Source: Prasinococcaceae sp. CCMP 1430
Taxonomy: Eukaryota > Prasinodermophyta > Palmophyllophyceae > Prasinococcales > Prasinococcaceae
NCBI GenBank assembly: GCA_013416795.1
Contig: RQSC01000918.1
Location: 1-17,473, forward strand
Length of the DNA: 17,473 nucleotides
Reading direction: 5' to 3'
Shown in pieces: positions 1-7,600 of the stretch; position 1 is the first letter of the stretch; each line of letters opens with the position of its first letter. Both the position numbers and the translations under genes were made by a program. Below the pieces are notes generated by a model. The model made no database searches. It saw only the letters and a program-made list of their open reading frames with translations, and was not told the DNA's origin.

Positions 1-485
1 CTGGCACGGCGTGTGCCCTGTAACAGAGCTCGCGCACGCGCAGCGCGGCGGCGCGCGCTGTGGCCAGTTGGCGCGGGTGCAGAATTCTCTCAAAGTGACA
101 TGGATACTTAGGCATTCGATTTGACGTGACGCATCGATTATCATATCAAAACTCATTCCATTTTGGGGTCACCACTCCACACATTCAATTTGGGCCGTGC
201 TCGTATTGCGCCAGAGGCGGCTCGGTCGGCCCCGCTCGGGCGCGCGTTCGAATCGCCGCGCGCGCGCGCAGCCGCGACCAGCGGGACGGGAGGGAGGGTA
301 CCCCCATCCCCCGAGCCCCCCCCCAACCTGCCCCACCCACCCAAACGCACCCACGCTCTCCCCCCACGCCCCCACTTTCCCTCAAGCGTGGTGTCATCCG
401 CACGTCTAGAGAGGCCAGAGGCGTCACGTAGCGCGCCGCCGCCGCCGCCGCCGCCGCCGCAGCCGCCTCCGAGACGCTGCCGGGC
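1..485. promoter_or_regulatory. 5' flank of the DUF3754 gene
   Basis: No coding region is supported here. Positions 81-180 are clearly more AT-rich than the surroundings and hold two words also found upstream of the OSCA gene: a 20-nt element at 83-102 and TCGATTTGA at 116-124. TGACGTG, which resembles a bZIP half-site, lies at 122-128. Positions 300-385 are strongly C-rich with many CCCC runs, and a (CCG)n tract runs from about 436 to 460 just before the first ATG at 486. I read this as promoter plus 5' UTR. No TATA box is evident. Confidence 0.4.
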
Positions 486-2639
486 ATGCCCTCGCCTGCT
501 CCGGCGACGCTCGCCGCCCCCACCACGGCGTCGTCCACGCCCGCCACCGCCGCCGCGGATGCGCTGCCGGGCATGCCGCAGCTCGGCTCGACGCTGTCGG
601 GCACGCCGCAGCTCGGCTCGACGCTGCCGGGCACGCCGCAGCTCGGCTCGACGCTGCCGGGCACGCCGCAGCTCGGCTTCGCCCCCACCACGGCGTCGTC
701 GACGCCCGCCCCGGCCGCCGAAACGGAGAACAGCAGCAAATTAGCAGCACGAAGAGACCTTACCCCCCCTCCCACCCAACCCCCAACAACCCCGAAAGGC
801 CTGGTCTCGCCGTCGCTCGCTCCGGCGACGCTCGTCACCCCCACCACGGCGTCGTCGACGCCCGCCCCCGCCGCCGCGCAGAAGACAGCAGCAGCACGAA
901 GAGACCTTACGCCCACCCCCACCCACCACCCAACAACCCCGAAAGGCCTGGTCTCGCCCGCGCCTGCGCCGGCGACGCTTGTCGCTCCCACCGCGGCGTC
1001 GTCGACGCCCGCCCCCGCCGCCGCGACAGAGAACAGCAACAAGACAGCGCCGCCTCGAGGCCTCCTGCTCAGGCCCGCGTCGGTGCTGCGCGCGTCGGCG
1101 CGCCACCGCGAGCGCATCACCCCCCCCGGGGTCGTCATGACCCCGGAGGCCGCCAACGGCCTTGAGCGCCGCCGCGAGTGCTTCATCCCCCTCCGCCCCA
1201 ACGACGTCTGCGAGGACCTCATCGCGACGCACCCGGCGTGCGCGACCGGCGACGCAGCCGCGGACGCTCGTGCGCACGCCGACCTGCGCGCGCTGCTCGC
1301 CGCGCTGTCGCTGCGGCTGCGCGTGCGGCTGGAGCGCGACTTCGGCGACTTTCGCGACGGCTACGCGCTGTTCAACCCCGACGTGGACTCGGAGATGCCC
1401 GACGACCCCTCGCGCGGGGGCGTCGAGGGCGACGGGCGCTTCGTCAAGTTCCGCGAGACGCTCTTCGACCTGCTCGACAAGTCCGGGTACATGCGGCTCG
1501 GCGACGCCGAGCTGGCGCGCGCGGCCGAGGCCAAGTCGAAGAGCGGCTTCGACACGCGGCCGCCCAGGGAGGGCAGCTACAAGTTCTTCGTGTTCGGCCG
1601 CGGGCGCTACGAGTGGGAGGGCGTCTTCAAGACGCTGCTCGACCGCGTCCTGTGCAGGGAGGGCCGCGTCGTCCAGAGCCGCTTCTCCCGCCTGTACACC
1701 ATGTTCCGGCTCACCACGCAAGAAGGGGTCGAGGCCGTGCGCGAGGCGCGGCGGGCGGGATCCACGGACCCGGGCCCGCTGCCCAAGGTTTCCACCTCCT
1801 ACTGGTACCTGCGCGTCTTCAAGGACGTCGACGAGCGGGACATAGACATGCTCATCCCGGGCTCGGCGGTGGTGATGTCCAGGCTCGACCTGATCATGAT
1901 CGTGGCGCCAATCATGGTGTCCATCATCAGCGCCATCGTCAAGATACAGACCACGGGCGTCTCCTTCTCCAGCGCGGGCGAGATCACCGCGTCGCTGGCG
2001 CTCATCGTCATGCCGCTCGTGTACGCCTGGAAGGCGTACGACGGCGTGCAGAAAAAGAAGGCGCTGCAGAAGGACGCGCTCAACAATCTGCTGATGCTCT
2101 CAAGCTGCTCGACGCCAACGCAGGCACCCTCTCGCACCTCCTGGACGAGGCGCACGAGCAGGAGGTGCTGGAGGCCTTCCTCGCGTACTTCTTTCTGTGG
2201 GTGCGTGGGCCGCCGACCCGCGCGCCGGCGCCACGCGCCGCGCGCCGGCACGAGGACCGCGCCGGCGCCGCACGCCGCTGACCCGTGCCGCCGCCGACCA
2301 CAGTCGGGCCAGGCGTCCCCGAAGCCGAAGTACCAGCGCGACCTCGACCGCGAGGTCGAGAAGTACCTCGCGAAGGAGCTCAAGGAGATGTCGGCCGGTG
2401 ACGGCCCCGACTTCGCGCACGACGTCGACTTTCAGGTGGGCGACGCCGTCGCGAAGCTCTGGCGCATGGGCATGGTGGAGACGGTCGCGGACGGCGCAGA
2501 CAAGTGCATCATCCAGGCGCAGCCGCTCGCGTCGTGCGTCGAAATGCTCACGGACGGGGACGTGCGCGGAGGAGTCGCAGGCGACGGCGCCAAGGCGGCG
2601 TCAGAGGCCGCTGCTGCGGCGAGGCCTCCGCCGGCCTGA
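486..2639 (+). CDS. DUF3754 / TMEM143-like membrane protein, one intron plus an apparent frameshift
   Basis: I model two exons, 486-2200 and 2304-2639, giving about 682 residues if an extra TC near 2100 is discounted. Residues 1-220 are low-complexity Pro/Ala/Thr repeats. The recognisable domain begins near residue 231 (CFIPLRPNDV) and includes YKFFVFGRGRYEWEGVFKTL and SYWYLRVFKDVDERDIDMLI. Two hydrophobic segments follow, near residues 469-487 and 500-516. The family's LYFKxLDxNAG-type stretch and the LLDEAHEQE...LAYFFLW stretch come next, but they lie in a different frame (2099-2200). After the intron the frame returns, with VDFQVGDAVAKLWRMGMV matching the usual C-terminus. Human TMEM143 is reported as mitochondrial; the family's biochemical role is unknown. 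The start is uncertain: ATG 486 includes the repeats, while the in-frame ATG at 1137 would give only the conserved domain. The gene may be intact with a sequencing error, or broken. Confidence 0.82.
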   Translation: MPSPAPATLAAPTTASSTPATAAADALPGMPQLGSTLSGTPQLGSTLPGTPQLGSTLPGTPQLGFAPTTASSTPAPAAETENSSKLAARRDLTPPPTQPPTTPKGLVSPSLAPATLVTPTTASSTPAPAAAQKTAAARRDLTPTPTHHPTTPKGLVSPAPAPATLVAPTAASSTPAPAAATENSNKTAPPRGLLLRPASVLRASARHRERITPPGVVMTPEAANGLERRRECFIPLRPNDVCEDLIATHPACATGDAAADARAHADLRALLAALSLRLRVRLERDFGDFRDGYALFNPDVDSEMPDDPSRGGVEGDGRFVKFRETLFDLLDKSGYMRLGDAELARAAEAKSKSGFDTRPPREGSYKFFVFGRGRYEWEGVFKTLLDRVLCREGRVVQSRFSRLYTMFRLTTQEGVEAVREARRAGSTDPGPLPKVSTSYWYLRVFKDVDERDIDMLIPGSAVVMSRLDLIMIVAPIMVSIISAIVKIQTTGVSFSSAGEITASLALIVMPLVYAWKAYDGVQKKKALQKDALNNLLMLSSCSTPTQAPSRTSWTRRTSRRCWRPSSRTSFCGCVGRRPARRRHAPRAGTRTAPAPHAADPCRRRPQSGQASPKPKYQRDLDREVEKYLAKELKEMSAGDGPDFAHDVDFQVGDAVAKLWRMGMVETVADGADKCIIQAQPLASCVEMLTDGDVRGGVAGDGAKAASEAAAAARPPPA
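496..1025 (+). repeat. About 150-bp imperfect repeats in the DUF3754 N-terminus
   Basis: A longer repeat surrounds the 30-bp array. The segment encoding PTTASSTPAPAA recurs near 517, 682, 837 and 987. The segment encoding RRDLTPxPTxxPTTPKGLVSP recurs near 757-815 and 902-960. The APATLxxPT segment recurs near 499, 822 and 969. At protein level this is a Pro/Ala/Thr-rich, probably disordered linker of about 45-50 residues per unit. Confidence 0.8.
571..690 (+). repeat. 30-bp tandem repeat in the DUF3754 N-terminus
   Basis: There are three full units (571-600, 601-630, 631-660) and a partial fourth (661-678). The unit encodes the ten-residue motif GTPQLGSTLP. Units 2 and 3 are identical, and unit 1 differs at two positions. 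The period is a multiple of three, so copy-number change preserves the frame. Confidence 0.9.
2201..2303 (+). other. Spliceosomal intron of the DUF3754 gene
   Basis: The donor GTGCGT follows ...LAYFFLW in phase 0. A CTGAC branch-point-like word lies at 2278-2282 and the acceptor CAG ends at 2303. Splicing restores the frame of the conserved C-terminal block. An alternative acceptor ending at 2312 is also in phase and would drop three residues. The intron is extremely GC-rich, with repeated GCGCCGGC-like words that could pair. Confidence 0.8.
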
Positions 2640-3011
2640 ACGACCGCACCTGGTGCGCTTGGCCGCCGGATCGAGGCGCTCGCCGTTCCCCGTCACGCGC
2701 CCGTGCGTAGGAAATTTTGGCTAGATGTGAACCCTCTTTTCTAAACCCATACACCCACGCTCTTTACCCGTAACTGTCGAAAAGTGCGCTGCGCGGCCGC
2801 TCCGGATCGCATCGCGCGGCGCCGAGGTGGCGCGCCGGGAATGCGGGAATTTCGCAACCGACGTTTGAGCTGCCCGTATGGCCGCGCGGTCTCAACGCGC
2901 GGCCGGAATGGGTCAATTCGGAGGGCTCATCCGTAAAGTGCGCAGAGCGCACCCACCTCGAGCAGTCGCCCCCCCCCCTTCGCGCGCGGCTCCCCGCCTC
3001 CCGGGGCGTGA
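2640..3011. promoter_or_regulatory. Spacer between DUF3754 and photolyase genes
   Basis: Positions 2708-2785 are relatively AT-rich (including AAATTTTGG and CTCTTTTCTAAACCC) and probably hold the DUF3754 3' end and the start of the photolyase promoter. From 2878 an ATG opens a frame that runs into a canonical-looking donor at 3016, treated separately as a possible first exon. Confidence 0.35.
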
Positions 3012-3015
3012 GGGG
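2878..3015 (+). other. Candidate first exon of the photolyase gene
   Basis: ATG 2878 opens a frame (MAARSQRAAGMGQFGGLIRK...) that reaches the donor GTGAGT at 3016 in phase 0. Acceptor CAGs ending at 3068 or 3158 would join it in phase to the photolyase frame, which is open from 3012. The second gives a 143-bp intron, close to the sizes seen elsewhere in this window. However, no CTGAC word lies before either acceptor, unlike the six better-supported introns. The exon is proposed only because the conserved frame has no ATG upstream of its first conserved strand. Confidence 0.3.
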
Positions 3016-3203
3016 GTGAGTGTGTTCGTGGGCTCACGATCGCGGGCGAGGGCGCCACACGATCGCAGGCGCGCGCGGCGGCTGCGTGGGGGCGATGGCG
3101 CTGCGCAAGGCCGCCGCCGCCGCCGCCGCGACGCGCGACGCACGCCGCGCGCTGGCAGCGACGGGCGCGCGGCGGCGCGGATGGCGACGCGACAGGGCGG
3201 CCC

Positions 3204-4547
3204 GTGGTCTACTGGATGAGCCGTGACGCGCGCGTGGCCGACAACTGGGCGCTTGTGCACGCTGCCGAGGAGGCCGCCGCGCGGAACGCGCCGCTCGCGG
3301 TGGCGTACACCTACGTCGGTCCCATCATCGGCGGTCAGCCTCGCCACCTGCGCTTCATGCTCAAGGGGCTGCGCGCGGTCGAGAAGACGCTGGGGGCGGA
3401 CGGCGTGCCGTTTTTCATGCTCAAGGGCGCCGACCCCGAGGCCACTCTCGCGCCCATGCTGCGCGACGCGGGTGCTGGCCTGCTGGTGACGGACATGTGC
3501 CCGCTGCGCGAGGTGCGCGGGTGGCAGGACCGCGTTACCGCGGCGGTCGGCGGCGCTGTGGAGGTGCACCAGGTCGACGCACACAACGTCGTGCCGGTGT
3601 GGCAGGCGAGCGACAAGGAGGAGTTCGCCGCGCGCACCATTCGCCCGCGCATCAATCGGCAGCTCCACGAATTCCTCGTAGAGATCCCGCCGTACACGCA
3701 GGTGTGCGATCTCGCGCGCCTGCCGAGCTGGCCGGCCGGCGCCCCTGCACCGCCGGCGGTCGACTGGGACGACCTGCTCGATGGGGCGAGTGCGTGTGGC
3801 AGCGTGAAGGAGGTTTCGTGGTGCGAGCCCGGCGAGGCAGCCGCGCGCGCCGCGCTGGACGACTTCCTTCGCCCCGAGCGACTGAAGCTGTACGCGACAA
3901 AGCGCAACGACCCCAACACGCCGCGAGCGTTGAGCGGCCTGAGCCCCTGGCTACGCTTCGGCCACCTCAGCGCGCAGCGCGCAGCGCTCGACGCGGGCAA
4001 GCACCGCGGACGCTTCAAGGACGCAGTGGACTCGTTCCACGAGGAGCTCATAATACGGCGCGAGCTCGCTGACAACTTCGTGTGGTACCAACCTCGCTAC
4101 GACAGCGTGGAAGGCGCCAAGGACTGGGCGAAGACCTCCATCGACGAGCACCGAGGCGACGCGCGCGCGCACCTGTACACGCTGGAACAGCTCGAGGGGC
4201 GCAAGACGCACGACAAGCTGTGGAATGCCGCGCAGCGGGAGATGGCCGTCAGTGGGAAGATGCACGGATACATGCGGATGTACTGGGCCAAGAAGATCCT
4301 CGAGTGGACAGAGAGCACCGAGCAGGCGCTCGAGTTCGGCATCGCCCTGAACGACAAATACTCGCTCGACGGGCGGTGCCCGAACGGCTTCGTCGGCGTC
4401 GCGTGGAGTGTCATGGGCATTCACGACAGGGCGTGGGGCCCTGTGCGCCCCGTATTCGGCAAGGTGCGATACATGAACGACGCTGGCTGCAAACGAAAAT
4501 TCGACGTCCCCGGGTACATTGCGCGCTGCGAGTCCCTCAAGGGCTGA
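3204..4547 (+). CDS. Class II CPD photolyase
   Basis: This enzyme uses blue light and FADH- to split cyclobutane pyrimidine dimers in DNA. From residue 1 (at 3204) the conserved N-terminal strand VVYWMSRDARVADNWAL opens the antenna-binding alpha/beta domain, followed by FMLKGL, VTDMCPLREV and VDAHNVVPVW. The helical FAD/DNA-binding domain contains LSPWLRFGHLSAQR near residue 245 and FHEELIIRRELADNF (4035-4079), which fits class II signature 1 exactly. The C-terminus has GRCPNGFVGVAWSVMGIHD and CKRKFDV. It ends in TGA at 4545-4547. The frame is open back to 3012, but its first ATG is at 3216, inside the conserved motif YWMSRD, so the true N-terminus must come from an upstream exon or a non-ATG start. 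Identity is very secure; the 5' end is not. Confidence 0.95.
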   Translation: MVYWMSRDARVADNWALVHAAEEAAARNAPLAVAYTYVGPIIGGQPRHLRFMLKGLRAVEKTLGADGVPFFMLKGADPEATLAPMLRDAGAGLLVTDMCPLREVRGWQDRVTAAVGGAVEVHQVDAHNVVPVWQASDKEEFAARTIRPRINRQLHEFLVEIPPYTQVCDLARLPSWPAGAPAPPAVDWDDLLDGASACGSVKEVSWCEPGEAAARAALDDFLRPERLKLYATKRNDPNTPRALSGLSPWLRFGHLSAQRAALDAGKHRGRFKDAVDSFHEELIIRRELADNFVWYQPRYDSVEGAKDWAKTSIDEHRGDARAHLYTLEQLEGRKTHDKLWNAAQREMAVSGKMHGYMRMYWAKKILEWTESTEQALEFGIALNDKYSLDGRCPNGFVGVAWSVMGIHDRAWGPVRPVFGKVRYMNDAGCKRKFDVPGYIARCESLKG

Positions 4548-4638
4548 AGGGACTGTCAGTACTGACAGAGCGAACGGGATTGCTCTCATTAGATGACTTT
4601 CGGGCAGGACGTATCCATTATAAATTCGTATTCTCTGG
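4548..4638. other. Convergent 3'-3' spacer
   Basis: Ninety-one bases separate the photolyase stop and the L-domain protein stop. It is AT-richer than the coding DNA and contains a perfect palindrome at 4553-4568 and TATAAA at 4619-4624. It probably holds both 3' UTR ends; the two transcripts may overlap. Confidence 0.5.
4553..4568. repeat. 16-bp perfect palindrome CTGTCAGTACTGACAG
   Basis: The sequence is its own reverse complement and starts five bases after the photolyase stop codon. In RNA it could form a 6-bp stem with a GUAC loop on either strand. It may act in 3'-end formation of one or both convergent transcripts, or be chance; no T-run follows it. Confidence 0.8.
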
Positions 4639-7600
4639 CTATGGCTCACCAGGCGCAGGCTCGGGTGCTGCGGGCGACGACGTCGGCGGTTCCGTCGGCA
4701 CCACGCCAGGTGGCTCCGCAGGGGCACTCGTAGGCGACGCCTCCGTCGGCTGTGCGGCCGGCGATGGCGTGAGCGGTCCCTCTGGCGCAGGTATGGGCCC
4801 GGGCGCAGGCACGGGTACAGGCGCTGCGGGCGACGACGTCGGCGGTTCCGTCGGTACCACGCCAGGTGGCTCCGCAGGGGCGCTCGTAGGCGAGCCCGTC
4901 GGTGACATAGTTGCACTAGGGGACACTGAGACGCCTGTTGGTGACGACGTTGGCGACGCTTGCGGCGATCCGCTACTAGCACTTGGTGACGTCGACGGGG
5001 CACTCGTAGGCGAGCCCGTTGGTGACATAGTTGCACTAGGGGACACTGAGACGCCTGTTGGTGACGTCGTTGGCGACGCTTGCGGCGATGCACTGCTAGC
5101 ACTGGGTGACGTCGACGGGGCACTCGTGGGCGCCCCTGTTGGCATGCTTGCGGGCGAAAGAACGGGTGCAGCAGTGGTAGGTACCGCGGTTGGGGAGTTG
5201 GTAGGGGCTCCAGTCGGAGGCAACACTGGTGGCCGCACAGGCGGCAGCACCGGGGGAAAGACGGGCGGGAAGACAGTTGGAGCCTCCGCAGGTGCCGGTG
5301 TGCTGATGGACGTTGGCGCTTCCGATGGGCTCGCCGTTGGCATCGGCGGGGGAGGTGGGGGGGGCGGGCGCCACATCTGAAACAGTGCCTCCTCGAGCAG
5401 GCTATTGTCGTTCACGTAGTATTCGCCAGCCACGTTTTCGAGGCCTATCACGGCGATGTCAAGCAGCTCGGCATTCTCGGTGACGCGTACAGAGTCGACC
5501 AGAGGCAGCGAGAGGTTGGCGCCCTGTATGAGCATATGCTCCAGAACAGGGTTCTGATGTACGAGGATGGTATCGCTGCGCTCAAATGCCTCCACATAAA
5601 GCGTCCCGGCGAGCTGCATATTCTGCACGACACGGAAGTCGGAGCCCCCGCCTATGCCGCAGAGACGTATCTTAGCGATGTCCAGCGTCTCGAAGCTGTC
5701 GCTACGCACAAGGTCGAAGCCCTCGCCTTCCACGTCGAGGCCCACCGTATCGAGCTGCCCGAAGTCAACGACACCAGCAGCCCTGAGCGGCCGGCCGCTG
5801 CTTCCGTCGCCATTCTCAGTGACATTCACATCTCTTCCCGCGTCGAGGAGGTCGCCCATGAGAAGGGTGTCAAGGACAGGATTGAACTGCACCCACACGT
5901 ACGCTCCGACCGTGCTCAGGCTCCGCGCAGTGACGTTTTGCAGAGACTCATTGTCGATGACGGCGAATTCTTGCCCAACCGCCACGATGCCCGCCATGGA
6001 AAAGCTTGCGACGACAGTATTGTTCGACACGTTGACGTGGCCACCAATCTCGCCTATTGGGTCACTTATCGCTTGGTCGTCCCTGTCGACGCCAACGCCT
6101 CTGACCAGCACGACCGCCAAGGGTGTCTGCAGCGCCTGCACGCGCTCTAACCAGTTGTTGTCGCGTATGGTCAGGTTGCCAGTGATGTTGACGACAGACA
6201 CGACGGCGCAGCCGCCCGAAAGGTCGCCATTGTTTTGCACACGCACGGAGCCTGCGACGAAGGCGACACTGAGGAAAGCTGTCCTGAAGCGGTGCGATTC
6301 CTCCACCACGACATCGAAGTCTGTCTCCAACGAGCGCCCAATGACGGCATCGCCTGCCGTTGCCGCAGTGTTGTTTTGCGAGGGCACGATGGTATTGTTG
6401 CGGACGAGGACGCCTTCCGGGCCGACCACACGCGACAATCGATCCATGCGTAGGACCGCCAAGGCGTTGCGTTCGCACAAAACTCCTACCGCGCCGACGT
6501 GCGTGAGCGTCGCCATGAGCAGCGTGTCGAGTAGCACATTATCGGTCACAGACACGGCCCCGCCGATCACGAGTGTCGAGGGGTTGTCATTGTTCCCGAA
6601 GGACGCGCTCACCATGGCAGCGTTCAAGAAAATGGTGACGTTCCCCGTGATATTTGCAGGCTGCTCATTGCCGTTCATGGATACTGCTGGCAGCGATACC
6701 TCCAGCAGGCCCATCGCGACATTCCGCTGCACGATCAGCATGCCCATAACAAGCCGCAGGCCTGTGACGTACGTGCCATCACCCAGCTTGTCATTATCTT
6801 GCACGATGAAGTCATCAGCAGTAGTTCGAATGCCCAGGCGCAGCTCGGCGAACGCCTCATTCGACTCGACGCTCACGGCGCCGCCGACGTCGGCGCCGCT
6901 CGACGCGCCCACCGTGCAGCTGCCTGGCGTGGCAGCAGAGTCGTCGGCGGCATCCGCGCCGTTCCCCTCCACCCTGATGGAGCCGCCCACGCTCGCCAGC
7001 GAGCGGACGTCCAGCGTCAACAGCCGTGGGTTCGAGAGCACGTCGAGGACGCCGCCCACGCTTTGAAGGCCCGCGAGCGTGGCGTTCTCCAGGACGGCGT
7101 TTGACGTCACGCTGACGTTGGCTCCGACCGTCACGCAGCTCAGGGATAGGAGCGTTGCGGCAGGGTTGTTGCTGACCGCCACGTAGCCGCCCACCGCGAA
7201 CGGCGCGGCCTCAAAGGTGGCGCGCTCCATCAGCGTGTTGTTCTGCACGGACACGTTGCCGTCGATGGTGCGCGTCTGCGAGCCGCCGACCGGAAGGCTG
7301 ACCTCGAGGAGGGCGATGGCGTTATCAAGGACGTCGAAGCTCCCGCCCACGGCCTGCACCCCCGACACGAACACGCCGTCCGAGACGCCCGTGTTGCGCA
7401 GGACCTCAACGGCGCCCTCCGTAGTGCCAATTCCCAGGCGCAGCTCGGCGAACGCCTCATTCGACTCGACGCTCACGGCGCCGCCGACGTCGGCGCCGCT
7501 CGACGCGCCCACCGTGCAGCTGCCTGGCGTGGCAGCAGAGTCGTCGGCGGCATCCGCGCCGTTCCCCTCCACCCTGATGGAGCCGCCCACGCTCGCCAGC

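Noticed and set aside
185-1222. 345-codon minus-strand open frame over the DUF3754 N-terminal repeats
   Set aside because: It mirrors the repeats (PSCGVPGSVE) in antisense and stops before the conserved domain. The plus-strand frame continues directly into DUF3754, so the plus reading is preferred.
2090-2105. Programmed ribosomal frameshift in the DUF3754 gene
   Set aside because: No slippery heptamer or convincing downstream structure is visible, and a -1 shift would add an extra residue compared with the family. A 2-nt insertion explains the data better.
4544-4649. Possible minus-strand intron at the end of the L-domain gene (donor GTGAGC at 4649, CTGAC, acceptor CAG at 4544, 106 bp)
   Set aside because: The signals fit the local intron pattern, but splicing would continue the protein in antisense through the photolyase coding region with no anchor or recognisable sequence. 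The in-frame TAG at 4639 is simpler; the CTGAC is explained by the palindrome.
3951-5123. 390-codon open frame on the minus strand spanning the photolyase 3' half and the L-domain gene tail
   Set aside because: It is an antisense shadow of GC-rich coding DNA: it is Arg/His/Leu-rich, repeats with the other frame's repeats, and has no family resemblance, while both overlapping plus and minus genes are well supported.
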